From SIG607 sp045648445 (lineage in GTDB: Bacteria; Bacillota; Clostridia; Oscillospirales; Acutalibacteraceae), in assembly GCA_045648445.1 (NCBI GenBank), contig JAZRNY010000003.1, forward strand, positions 62,001 through 126,000: a DNA stretch of 64,000 bases. Reading direction: 5' to 3'. Positions 18,973 to 26,843 of this stretch are shown piece after piece; the stretch's first letter is position 1; every line of letters starts with the position of its first letter. The notes below the pieces were generated by a model. The model was given only the letters and a program-made list of their open reading frames with translations, was not told the DNA's origin and searched no databases. The translations under genes were made by a program, and so were the position numbers.

Positions 18973-20082
18973 TTAAAATAAGTCGTCATCTGATACGCTG
19001 TTATCGGTATCAAAAGGTGGTTTGTCGTCTTCCTTTTCTACCTTTTCAGATTTTTCAATATCTTCAATCTTTTCGTCCTTGGTAGGAGTAAAAATGTCTT
19101 CTTCAAATTCGCTGAACTTTGTCTCGGTATCAACAAGACCGTCTGCAAAATCGCCTGTCAACTGAGGGTCGAAGAGACGAATTTCATTAATCTTATCTCC
19201 TACTACTCCTCTTCTGGGCTTGAAATCATCTAGTGTCTTAATGCCCAACTCAATCTGCTCTTTTTGGTTTTCGGTCAACATATCTTCGGTGAACTCGACA
19301 GTTTCAGCACCGCGAATGAGAACACAATCCCAAAGAATGTGAACCATATTCTTATTCTTAACATCTATGTATTTCATCTTGTAATCAAAGAGCTTCTTGT
19401 GTCTATCGTTACCCTCAAGGTCGTACTTTTCTGCACTAAACACAAATCTCTGAGGAATATACTTCGTGCCGGTATCCTTATCAAAATACTGTTCTATATA
19501 GCCGTCAAGATAAATCTTCTTATCTTCCTTAAAATCAACCTTATCAATGCAATCCTTATTGTAGTACACGTCAGCAGTAATAGATAATCTACTTTTACGT
19601 TCACTGTCTACAGCGTAGATATTCTGAACCTTAAATTTGTCGTACCATGTACCCTTGTAGAATTCTTTAACCATCTGGCCTACAACAGCAACCTTACCCT
19701 TATACTGAGGAAGTAGTTCTGCTGCTTTTTTGATAAAGTCATACAGTGTAATAAATTCCTGTCTGCCACCAAAATCGTCACCGAGGTCGAGGGTATATTT
19801 CTTGTATCCTGCAACCTTATCTACTACGTCTTCATCAAAGCGGTCAGCCCAATCAATGTTAATCTTTTCATTATCGGCATTCATCGTCTTTATGGTTTCC
19901 TGCTCTCCGTCAAAAGCTTCAACAAAAGCCATATTAGTATCGCTTTCCTTAACGCCGAAGTTCAGACTAACCATGTTTCTAGTCTTTTTGTCAACTTTCT
20001 TTTCCATCTCCTTGAAAAGAGGTCGCTTACCGTCTTTTTTCGGGAGAACGATTTCTCCCACGAAATTAAATCTTGTCTGCAT
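18973..20082 (-). CDS. Putative single-strand DNA-binding protein
   Basis: 369 residues from an ATG preceded by AAAAAGGAG. The body is beta-rich (likely OB fold, residues 1-270). The C-terminus is a long acidic tail ending SDDDLF, very like the acidic tip by which SSBs recruit partners. It is paired with the Sak4-like ATPase downstream. An operator-type site lies 25 nt upstream of the start. The SSB role is inferred from the tail and context. Confidence 0.6.
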   Translation of the reverse strand: MQTRFNFVGEIVLPKKDGKRPLFKEMEKKVDKKTRNMVSLNFGVKESDTNMAFVEAFDGEQETIKTMNADNEKINIDWADRFDEDVVDKVAGYKKYTLDLGDDFGGRQEFITLYDFIKKAAELLPQYKGKVAVVGQMVKEFYKGTWYDKFKVQNIYAVDSERKSRLSITADVYYNKDCIDKVDFKEDKKIYLDGYIEQYFDKDTGTKYIPQRFVFSAEKYDLEGNDRHKKLFDYKMKYIDVKNKNMVHILWDCVLIRGAETVEFTEDMLTENQKEQIELGIKTLDDFKPRRGVVGDKINEIRLFDPQLTGDFADGLVDTETKFSEFEEDIFTPTKDEKIEDIEKSEKVEKEDDKPPFDTDNSVSDDDLF

Positions 20083-20106
20083 TACATTTCTCCTTTTTAA
20101 TTTTAT

Positions 20107-20119
20107 TTCACTTCGGGAA
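20107..20119 (-). promoter_or_regulatory. Copy of the phage 13-bp operator, before the SSB-like gene
   Basis: TTCCCGAAGTGAA on the minus strand, one base before a TAAAAT -10 box. The -35 region is poor. It is one of ten copies in the window. Confidence 0.7.
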
Positions 20120-20196
20120 CTATTTGCCCTAAAAAATTTTGCCAATACTTAGTATACTCCGAATTTTGAAATTGTTCATTTATTTTTTAATGTTTT

Positions 20197-20216
20197 AATA
20201 AAAGTATGGTTTTATT
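20197..20216. repeat. Dispersed AT hairpin AATAAAA-N6-TTTTATT
   Basis: Member of a family of intergenic dyads with fixed AATAAAA/TTTTATT arms and a variable 6-nt centre. Other copies: 21046-21067, 22582-22601, 25653-25670, 29727-29745, 37319-37337, 38792-38815, 45498-45515, plus weaker ones near 24440, 25410, 32690 and 33235. Many begin at the stop codon of one gene and end just before the ribosome site of the next. Confidence 0.7.
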
Positions 20217-20475
20217 CAGAACTGTCTGAATCTTTGCCATTGTCTAATGGAATACTTTCGGCTTGCTCTGGTGTTAACCAATAAGGGTATGGGCTACCAT
20301 AAGCACTATCATCGTGGTCATATTCGATTACAATAATTCCCACTTCATCTTCTCGTACTGTACATATGTATCCTGCGCCCAAAAGTAGCATTATGGCTTC
20401 TGCGAGTTTACTTTGGAATTCGCTTTCGGTCTCATAGTCTTCTGTACACAACACCAACTCATTTACTTTGTTCAT
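20212..20475 (-). CDS. Small acidic phage protein
   Basis: 87 residues, with a predicted alpha/beta fold (EDEVGIIVIEYDHDD) and an acidic tail. Overlaps the next upstream gene by 17 nt. Unknown function. Confidence 0.6.
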   Translation of the reverse strand: MNKVNELVLCTEDYETESEFQSKLAEAIMLLLGAGYICTVREDEVGIIVIEYDHDDSAYGSPYPYWLTPEQAESIPLDNGKDSDSSE

Positions 20476-20776
20476 CAGTCACCTCAACTTTTAAATCAAA
20501 CCATTTATTAAAATCTGCGGTTGCTCTTTTCAGATTTTCAGTTGCTTGCTCCATAATATACTTTTTATGGTTAACCATTGCTTCAATGTATGGTTTCGGG
20601 TCACTGTCTAACCTATACATTCTGTTGCCGAAATGTTTTTGTAATTTGCCTATATCGTCTTTATTTACCCGTATACCTCTTGCAATATAGGTCTTTGGTT
20701 TTTCCTCAACTTCAATTTCTTCTATGGTGTATGGTTTTCCATTACTACCCCAAGTTGAAAATTCATAAATTATCAT
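20459..20776 (-). CDS. Hypothetical phage protein
   Basis: 105 residues, beta-rich start and helical end. Coupled to both neighbours by overlaps. No recognised domain. Confidence 0.6.
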   Translation of the reverse strand: MIIYEFSTWGSNGKPYTIEEIEVEEKPKTYIARGIRVNKDDIGKLQKHFGNRMYRLDSDPKPYIEAMVNHKKYIMEQATENLKRATADFNKWFDLKVEVTDEQSK

Positions 20777-21024
20777 TCTTTACCACCTCTTTTGATTGCA
20801 GATTTATTTGAACAGTATACGCAAGTCATTTTAGTACATTCGCCGCAAAACACACCGTTCGGATTAATACCTACACCATCATAATGGAAGCCGCCTATAC
20901 AATCTTCGTATTCATACATTCCGCCGTTCTCACATTCTTTATAGCTACAAGTATCACAACTATAATGGTCATCATCGGTTGATTCTAAATAGCCACCGCA
21001 CATAGGACAAGTCTTTTTGTACAC
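20773..21024 (-). CDS. Zinc-ribbon protein
   Basis: 83 residues with CPMCGG, CDTC, CGEC and CVYC pairs, so probably two zinc ribbons. The GTG at 21024 follows AAGGAGG with ideal spacing; longer upstream starts would run through a dyad element. Function unknown. Confidence 0.65.
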   Translation of the reverse strand: MYKKTCPMCGGYLESTDDDHYSCDTCSYKECENGGMYEYEDCIGGFHYDGVGINPNGVFCGECTKMTCVYCSNKSAIKRGGKE

Positions 21025-21061
21025 GCCAATCCTCCTTAAATTTTTGAATAAAAGAGTGCTT

Positions 21062-21730
21062 TTATTCACTTTTCTGTGGAAGGAATGTCTGCATGCTATC
21101 AGACAATTTCTTATAAGTATCATTACACATCAACATAGAAACAACATTTTCAGTAAGAATTTGTCTTGTCGCAGTATCAAAATAAGTTTTAATACCGGCA
21201 TTAATTTCATCTCGAAGTTGTCTTTCATATGTATTGATTGCCGATTTTACACTCTCGGATACTGATGATTTGATAACATCCGACTTGAATTTATCTTTAA
21301 GCTCTTCTTCAATAACTTCGCTCAAATATTCCGTTCTTGTGAGTTTTCTTTCAGGCTCTCTCCAACCACCACCAATTGTTATTTCTTTGCTCATAAAATT
21401 AGCAATCTCGTCATTTACAATATCTTTGACTTGCTGTTTTGTCTCACCAATGATGTGTTCTTTTAATTCATCTGTAACAATTTCTTTGATTTTATTTGTG
21501 GCAACTAAATGACATTCTCCATCGATACTGTTCTTTAATGTATGGAAAATATATTCGCTCATAAACCCAGCATCAATTTTTATAGAGATACCATCTTTAA
21601 TACAATTTCGATAATCGTTGTATGGACAATATTCGTAGCCACACTTATCTCCATCAGTATAGTCGCACTTAGGAGTTCCGTCTGAATAATCATATCCATT
21701 GAAGAACTCGCAATCTTTACATTCTTTCAA
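21062..21730 (-). CDS. Cys-rich N-terminus, helical phage protein
   Basis: 222 residues. Residues 1-45 hold seven Cys (CKDC, CDY, CGYEYC), suggesting metal binding. The rest is long amphipathic helix. The TTG at 21730 is 8 nt from GAAAGGA. It is driven by the strong operator-bearing promoter at 21776-21804. Function unknown. Confidence 0.6.
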   Translation of the reverse strand: MKECKDCEFFNGYDYSDGTPKCDYTDGDKCGYEYCPYNDYRNCIKDGISIKIDAGFMSEYIFHTLKNSIDGECHLVATNKIKEIVTDELKEHIIGETKQQVKDIVNDEIANFMSKEITIGGGWREPERKLTRTEYLSEVIEEELKDKFKSDVIKSSVSESVKSAINTYERQLRDEINAGIKTYFDTATRQILTENVVSMLMCNDTYKKLSDSMQTFLPQKSE

Positions 21731-21775
21731 TAGCACGTTCCTTTCTTATATAGATTATTTTCAATCCGTATTCTC

Positions 21776-21804
21776 ATTATACTTCACTTTGGGAATTTTG
21801 TCAA
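21776..21804 (-). promoter_or_regulatory. Sigma-A promoter with operator filling the spacer
   Basis: TTGACA (21799-21804), 17-nt spacer, TATAAT (21776-21781). TTCCCAAAGTGAA (21783-21795) fills the spacer, three bases after -35 and one before -10, the same geometry as at 40836 and 57182. Confidence 0.9.
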
Positions 21805-21832
21805 GTATTATTTTCCTTTTTCTATACTTGTT

Positions 21833-22540
21833 TTATGTATTCAAATATTCCCATTTAAAACCACCAGCGGTTCTATCATATTTAATTGCCCTACAAATAT
21901 TAGCCTTACATATTTTTAATTGTCTTTCTACATCAGCTAAACTATTCCAAGAACAAATAAATTCTCCGTTTAAATCAAGTTGATTAACAGAACGAAAATT
22001 ATTATTATCTTTTCCAAAACATCTACCCTTTTTCGCTTCTGATAAACGTTGTTTGTGTTCTTCTGAAAAGGTTATTCCTTTGCGTGAATTAGAAATTTTC
22101 TCTCTTGTGCTCTTAGAACGATGAGTTCCAAACATAGGATGATTTTCACCTGCATTCATTTGAGAAAGCTTACGCTTTGTCTCATCTTTGCAAATACGAC
22201 CTTTTTGTAATTCACTCATCTTCTCTCTTGTTTCTATTGAGAGTTCACAGAATTCCCCACCAGATGTACTATTATATCCAAACTCTCTATATTGAGTTTT
22301 GTACAGTAGTATTAGTTCCTGCTCTTTTGCACAAGCCTCTTCTTTTGTAAGATTTGAATACAAAACAATATGCTCAAAATTGTTCCAACCATATTTTTTG
22401 ATTGCACGATAAAAACGTTCTTGTGTTTGATATCCAAGACCATTTTTCCATCTTTTTTTCGGCAACTGTTTTGTTAGTCCAAAATATTGTTTTCCGTTAA
22501 TCTTATTTTTATGGACATAAACACTATATGTCTGTGTTAT
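21833..22540 (-). CDS. GIY-YIG homing endonuclease, free-standing, apparent ATA start
   Basis: 235 residues. The GIY-YIG core is YSVYVHKN ... GKQYFGLT, then KRW, and a catalytic Glu region. NUMOD-type DNA-binding repeats follow (SKSTREKISNSRKG, FSEEHKQRLSEAKKG) with a C-terminal helix-turn-helix-like segment. The GIY motif lies upstream of the first NTG (TTG at 22465). An ATA at 22540, five bases after AAGAAG, starts just before it. Selfish DNA, as in SegA-type genes. Confidence 0.8.
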   Translation of the reverse strand: MTQTYSVYVHKNKINGKQYFGLTKQLPKKRWKNGLGYQTQERFYRAIKKYGWNNFEHIVLYSNLTKEEACAKEQELILLYKTQYREFGYNSTSGGEFCELSIETREKMSELQKGRICKDETKRKLSQMNAGENHPMFGTHRSKSTREKISNSRKGITFSEEHKQRLSEAKKGRCFGKDNNNFRSVNQLDLNGEFICSWNSLADVERQLKICKANICRAIKYDRTAGGFKWEYLNT

Positions 22541-22600
22541 TGTTTCTTCTTTATGTTCCTGTAATAATATTCTCCTTTCTTAATAAAATTGTGATTTTAT

Positions 22601-23206
22601 TTAACTATTATCATTCAACCTTTCGGCAATATCGTTCAGCACATCGCTTGTAGAACGATATTCTCCATTATCATTAGCTAAAACAATGCCCAACTGAGAC
22701 AAAGCACTTATAAGTTCATTTGTTTCTTTTTCAAATTGATGATTTGCTTTTACTAACATCTTTGTTGATGAAGGTATGGAGCCAGCAAGTTTTTTTATTG
22801 CCTCTTTTAGTTTTATATCCTTGTCTTCTACTCTTCTAACGAATTTAATACCGTAATTAGCACCACGCTTGACATATGTAAAGATAGCGTGAACGCTTGA
22901 AGTCCCCATATCTTGTCTTAGCAGCTCGTCTACATCTTTAATAAACATAGGATAGTTATGACCATTCTCATCAACCCAATAAAATGTAACAGCGCTTCTG
23001 CCACGACCATAACCTTTATAACGAAGAGTAAGTTCTACCTCTTCGTTTGGCTTCCAAATCACTTTCTTGTTTTTGTCATATACAAAGTTTGTAGCTACTT
23101 CTTCGCCGTTATATACTCGTGCTCTCTCATCGTCATCTAATTCGTTAAATGAATATTCTTGCAGACTACCATCAACAAACGGAAAACATATCAGTCTCTT
23201 TGCCAT
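22601..23206 (-). CDS. Hypothetical phage protein
   Basis: 201 residues. Beta-rich first half, with a basic aromatic stretch (RYKGYGRGRSAVTFYWVD), and a helical C-terminal half. ATG after GAGGTGAG. Function unknown. Confidence 0.6.
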   Translation of the reverse strand: MAKRLICFPFVDGSLQEYSFNELDDDERARVYNGEEVATNFVYDKNKKVIWKPNEEVELTLRYKGYGRGRSAVTFYWVDENGHNYPMFIKDVDELLRQDMGTSSVHAIFTYVKRGANYGIKFVRRVEDKDIKLKEAIKKLAGSIPSSTKMLVKANHQFEKETNELISALSQLGIVLANDNGEYRSTSDVLNDIAERLNDNS

Positions 23207-23224
23207 ATTCTCACCTCTTAATTC

Positions 23225-23638
23225 TTAGATTTTATTTAGATTCCCCGACGAATCATATGGAATGAATTTTACTTTTGCGTGCTCACCATTTGAAACAACA
23301 TCCAGTTCTAAACCTTCTTTAGGAATTTCAGTAATCTCATCGTCATCATCACCGAAACACTCAGAAACATCTTCGCCTCTGCCTTGAAGACAAATATAAT
23401 ATACTTCACGCAGTTTGCTGCATATATCTGCTTCAATCTTACGCATGTTGTCTGCTTCGGCACCTTCACAGCCGTGAAAGCCAATATCATATGTCATATA
23501 ATTTGCTTCGTGATGAATTTCGTCAATAGCTTTAGCAATTTTGCCAAGCTGATTGTACATGCCAGACATACGTACTTTATTATATTTCTTCTCTGCATTA
23601 ATAAAATCGTTTTTATGATACTTAAGAATATCGCTCAT
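23225..23638 (-). CDS. Hypothetical phage protein
   Basis: 137 residues, helical N-terminus and an acidic middle (DDDDEITEIPKE). ATG after GAAAGG. Unknown. Confidence 0.55.
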   Translation of the reverse strand: MSDILKYHKNDFINAEKKYNKVRMSGMYNQLGKIAKAIDEIHHEANYMTYDIGFHGCEGAEADNMRKIEADICSKLREVYYICLQGRGEDVSECFGDDDDEITEIPKEGLELDVVSNGEHAKVKFIPYDSSGNLNKI

Positions 23639-23697
23639 TGTTCTATCAGCCTTTCTATATAAGTGAGTTTATTTAGATTTTTATTTCTTCCTACATA

Positions 23698-23817
23698 TTA
23701 TATCCTTTTTATTTTACCGCATTTTATACATTTAAAATGTCCTGAATGATGCCCATATAGATACAATTTCCAATCGTGGTCACACAATAATTGTTTAATA
23801 AGTTTTATTATCTTCAT
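23698..23817 (-). CDS. Small zinc-ribbon protein
   Basis: 39 residues: CDHDWKLY and then H-F-K-CIKCGKI, a pattern common in tiny phage proteins that bind zinc through Cys and His. It overlaps the end of the 23795 gene. The start may be the ATG at 23817 or an ATA two codons later that is better spaced from AAGGA. Confidence 0.6.
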   Translation of the reverse strand: MKIIKLIKQLLCDHDWKLYLYGHHSGHFKCIKCGKIKRI

Positions 23818-24049
23818 ATTCCTTATATTCGCCTATAACATTAGCCTTCATAGTTTCATATTCGAATTTAGCAGCTAACACATCTTCGGGTAAAAATCCA
23901 GCAGTGTAACCTTCTCCTTCAAGCATATCTATTTCTTCTTCTTCTCTTGACAAATCAGTTTTAATAGTATTTACTTCTCCGCCATCATGATAAAGAGTTA
24001 TCTTAACCCAAGGCCAATTTAATTTTCTTGCATAATATTGTTTTCTCAC
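23795..24049 (-). CDS. Small phage protein, paralog of the 25423 gene
   Basis: 84 residues with the pattern KQY...YHDGGE...GY.AG...V..AK.EYE.M, shared with the product of 25423-25641. GTG start overlapping the upstream stop. Function unknown. Confidence 0.6.
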   Translation of the reverse strand: MRKQYYARKLNWPWVKITLYHDGGEVNTIKTDLSREEEEIDMLEGEGYTAGFLPEDVLAAKFEYETMKANVIGEYKEYEDNKTY

Positions 24050-24420
24050 TATTTCCCATGCTCCTTTAACAACTCAGGGTTATCGTGTATGTTGCCGATA
24101 ACTTCAAGTGATGGATATAAATTATGAAGCGTATAAGAGAATTGATTGTTTTTACAAATCCTAAAACATCCACTTACAAAAACTATATGATATAAAATAC
24201 CATCAAAGTTAACTATATCTCCTTCAAAAATCTTTTTGCCGTTCTTGTCGGTTAAGCCTGTGTATTGACCTATGGTTTCGGGGATAACATTAAACCTTTG
24301 AACATTGTTATATATTTGAATGTCGGGTTTTGTGTTATGTCTGCCCCACCAATGAACCAAATCTCCACAAATCCACTCGCCATTATCTTTTCTTTTGCCC
24401 CTAAACAATATCTCACGCAT
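24049..24420 (-). CDS. YopX-like phage protein
   Basis: 123 residues beginning REILFRGKRKDNGEW, with VIPETIGQYTGLTDKNG and IFEGDIV, the family signature of YopX. Role unknown; common in Firmicutes phages. ATG at 24420 after AGAGGTG. Confidence 0.85.
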   Translation of the reverse strand: MREILFRGKRKDNGEWICGDLVHWWGRHNTKPDIQIYNNVQRFNVIPETIGQYTGLTDKNGKKIFEGDIVNFDGILYHIVFVSGCFRICKNNQFSYTLHNLYPSLEVIGNIHDNPELLKEHGK

Positions 24421-24461
24421 TATTTTCACCTCTTAAACTTTTAATAAATGAGAATTTTATA

Positions 24462-24764
24462 TTATTTATTATCCTCAAATCTATCTATAATTTTACCTTC
24501 TTGGTCAAACGTAACAGCACTTGACCCGATAAGCTGTTCGCCCCAACCTTTCTCTTCATAAAAATAAAAGTACTCAGTGGTCAGTCCCGTATTTACATTG
24601 TAGATATTTTTAGATACAACAGCATCGAGAGTATCATTGTATATGTAAGTGATTTGCAAATCGCCTTGAATTTCTGTGTATATTTGCGGTTTTTCTTCTA
24701 TAGAACATCCACAAAACATTATCATAATAAACACACTTAACATACATGCTACTATTTTCTTCAT
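24462..24764 (-). CDS. Small lipoprotein
   Basis: 100 residues. Lipoprotein signal peptide: KK, a hydrophobic stretch, then a lipobox-like MFCGC near residue 19. The mature part is beta-rich. It would be anchored outside the membrane; a superinfection or surface role is possible but unproved. Confidence 0.7.
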   Translation of the reverse strand: MKKIVACMLSVFIMIMFCGCSIEEKPQIYTEIQGDLQITYIYNDTLDAVVSKNIYNVNTGLTTEYFYFYEEKGWGEQLIGSSAVTFDQEGKIIDRFEDNK

Positions 24765-24788
24765 AGTTCACCTCACCAAACAAGAATT

Positions 24789-25046
24789 TTATTTACTCAA
24801 CTGAAAATTTTTAATCATCTGGTCATACTGTTTTATACACTCAGGGCAGAGCCAACCGCCAAGGTCATGTTTGATTCGCCAATCTTTCGGCATTGGTTCA
24901 AATTGGTCTAATAAAGAATGACGGTTCGCCATTGCAGCATCTAAATTGTTATATCCAGTTTGCTTTCTAAACACTTGTGCTCCACAGCGTTGACAAGTAA
25001 CACGCATTACTACTTCGGCACCCCAATTGTCTTTATAGCCACCCAT
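24789..25046 (-). CDS. Zinc-ribbon protein
   Basis: 85 residues with CQRCG and CPEC about 50 residues apart, one zinc site. Unknown role. Confidence 0.6.
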   Translation of the reverse strand: MGGYKDNWGAEVVMRVTCQRCGAQVFRKQTGYNNLDAAMANRHSLLDQFEPMPKDWRIKHDLGGWLCPECIKQYDQMIKNFQLSK

Positions 25047-25049
25047 ATG

Positions 25050-25379
25050 TTATATCACCTCTGTTAAAATTCTAAAGTCCTTAAAAGTGTTCTTTTCAAT
25101 TGTAACCTCGACAGGTTTGTTGATAAGTTGCGATACATAATTGACTTTTGCATCTTTAAGAACTTGATAAACATTTTCAACACTTGCGGTTACTGCGGTT
25201 GTTCTTTCAGAATCTTCCCATCTACATTGTTTATCAATATTAACCGTATGTTTTCCACCATCGGCTATATTGCCACCTTCGCCTAATTTGAAACCAAGCT
25301 GGAGACCGATTAGAAATGGGTAATCTTTAATGGTGCCATATTCTGCAAAATCAATTTTTCCTAAAAATTTTCCGTCTAT
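25050..25379 (-). CDS. Conserved phage protein with apparent ATA start, easily missed
   Basis: 109 codons open with coding-type composition: GKIDFAEYGTIKDYPFLIGL, GFKLGEGG, then W-x6-R and a C-terminus with DAKVNYVSQL, KPVEVT and FKDFRILTEVI. I recall this as a frequent phage protein with a near-identical ending. There is no ATG, GTG or TTG near the start. AGGAGG (25389-25394) lies 9 nt before ATA at 25379. It exactly fills the gap between its neighbours. Confidence 0.8.
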   Translation of the reverse strand: MDGKFLGKIDFAEYGTIKDYPFLIGLQLGFKLGEGGNIADGGKHTVNIDKQCRWEDSERTTAVTASVENVYQVLKDAKVNYVSQLINKPVEVTIEKNTFKDFRILTEVI

Positions 25380-25422
25380 ATGTATTTACCTCCTTTTGTT
25401 TTTAAATCAAATTCGTATTTTA

Positions 25423-25641
25423 TTATATAATATTGATTAACATTTTTTCGTACTCTTCTTTTGCTTTTGCGACCTCTTCTTTTGTATAGCCATAAACATA
25501 TCCATCAAGTCTGAGTTTGTCGGCTTCCTTATCTGCTTCGTCAACCCAAAGTTTCTTAGAATCAACTAATTCGCCATCATGATAGATACATAGACGAGTC
25601 TTAAAAGAAATATCTCTTTCGAATCTATATTGTTTCTTCAT
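25423..25641 (-). CDS. Small phage protein, paralog of the 23795 gene
   Basis: 72 residues. Shares KQY, a YHDGE core, a GY pair and AK.EYEKM with the gene at 23795. ATG after GAGGTG. Confidence 0.6.
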   Translation of the reverse strand: MKKQYRFERDISFKTRLCIYHDGELVDSKKLWVDEADKEADKLRLDGYVYGYTKEEVAKAKEEYEKMLINII

Positions 25642-25666
25642 AATTTCACCTCATAAAATACGCTTT

Positions 25667-25885
25667 TTATACCAAATCTGCATTGCAACCAATGTAATTA
25701 AACAACTGTACTAACAAGTCATATCCGTAGTTATCGAAAACAAATACACTGTCCCATTCATCATTTTCTTCGTCTACGCATTCGTCGATAGAAATACAAT
25801 CGTTGTCAACCGAAATATGATACTTATTATTATTTTTAATCGCTAATTGCAACCATTCTACTTCTTTTTCACTTAAATATTTCAT
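25667..25885 (-). CDS. Small acidic phage protein
   Basis: 72 residues starting KYLSEKEVEWL; acidic middle (DECVDEENDEWD). An upstream GTG in frame is possible. Unknown. Confidence 0.55.
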   Translation of the reverse strand: MKYLSEKEVEWLQLAIKNNNKYHISVDNDCISIDECVDEENDEWDSVFVFDNYGYDLLVQLFNYIGCNADLV

Positions 25886-25886
25886 A

Positions 25887-26135
25887 CTACTTCTCACTTA
25901 AATCTTTTTCAACCAATTCCTCTACAGCCCTTTGTGCTTCAGACAAATCAAAGAAAACTGTATTAGATATTTCGTCATCAAACTCCCTATGCTCGTGCGG
26001 TTTATGACATTTGATTTTTGTTATTGTTTCTTTATTATAATCGAACGTTATTTCATCAATGTCATATTCATCTATACACCAACCAAGACACCAGTAAGTC
26101 CAATAACATTTATTAGGTAAATTTAATCCTTTCAT
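25887..26135 (-). CDS. Small phage protein
   Basis: 82 residues, Trp/Cys-rich start (CYWTYWCLGWC) and helical end. ATG after AAAGGA. Unknown. Confidence 0.55.
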   Translation of the reverse strand: MKGLNLPNKCYWTYWCLGWCIDEYDIDEITFDYNKETITKIKCHKPHEHREFDDEISNTVFFDLSEAQRAVEELVEKDLSEK

Positions 26136-26150
26136 AAAATAATCCTTTGA

Positions 26151-26336
26151 TTAAAATTTATCTTCAAACCAGTCAGTGAATTGTCCAAATAAACTTATCT
26201 TACTGTGCTTGCAGTTTTTCATTTTATTAGACCACTTATCACATTTGAACGCCAAATGTTTGCCTGTCACTTCGCATTTATATCTGTTATTTAAACTAGA
26301 TTTATGAGACTTTTTACAATATATACATTTTGCCAT
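26151..26336 (-). CDS. Small Cys-rich protein
   Basis: 61 residues with CIYC and further Cys/His suited to zinc. AAAGGAG precedes the ATG. Unknown. Confidence 0.6.
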   Translation of the reverse strand: MAKCIYCKKSHKSSLNNRYKCEVTGKHLAFKCDKWSNKMKNCKHSKISLFGQFTDWFEDKF

Positions 26337-26351
26337 TTTATACTCCTTTAA

Positions 26352-26843
26352 TCAAACTCGACACAAGACAACCTCATTGTCGTTCAATGAACTTCTAACA
26401 TCAATAACCCTTTGATTAGTAGAGCCAACCCAATGCTTATCTGGCGAATTGTTTTCAATTTGATATTCACCATCAACTAAAACATCAATATAACCCATTA
26501 GCTCAGAATCTTTAATTTCATCCCACGTATTACCCGTATATAACCAAATGTTTTTATCTGGGAAATGTTTTTTAATATGTTTGCAAAGAGTTAAAACATC
26601 TTTGACATTATATTCATACATTGGGTCTCCGCCAGTAAGTGTTAAACCTTGACACCAATCTTCTTTTAGTGCATCACAGATAACATTTAATTGCTCTTCG
26701 GAAAACAAATCGCCATGATTTGAGTCCCAAGTTTCTGGATTAAAGCAGCCATTACAATAATGATTACAACCTGATAACCAAACGACAACTCTCAATCCAG
26801 AACCATTATTCATATTGCATTTATCAATCTTTTGGTAATTCAT
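26352..26843 (-). CDS. nrdG: Anaerobic ribonucleotide reductase activating protein
   Basis: 163 residues, standard NrdG length. Radical-SAM cluster motif C-N-H-Y-C-N-G-C near residue 31, then TLTGGDPM. It uses S-adenosylmethionine and a 4Fe-4S cluster to make the glycyl radical in NrdD, encoded directly upstream with a 1-nt overlap. Implies a strictly anaerobic host. Confidence 0.93.
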   Translation of the reverse strand: MNYQKIDKCNMNNGSGLRVVVWLSGCNHYCNGCFNPETWDSNHGDLFSEEQLNVICDALKEDWCQGLTLTGGDPMYEYNVKDVLTLCKHIKKHFPDKNIWLYTGNTWDEIKDSELMGYIDVLVDGEYQIENNSPDKHWVGSTNQRVIDVRSSLNDNEVVLCRV

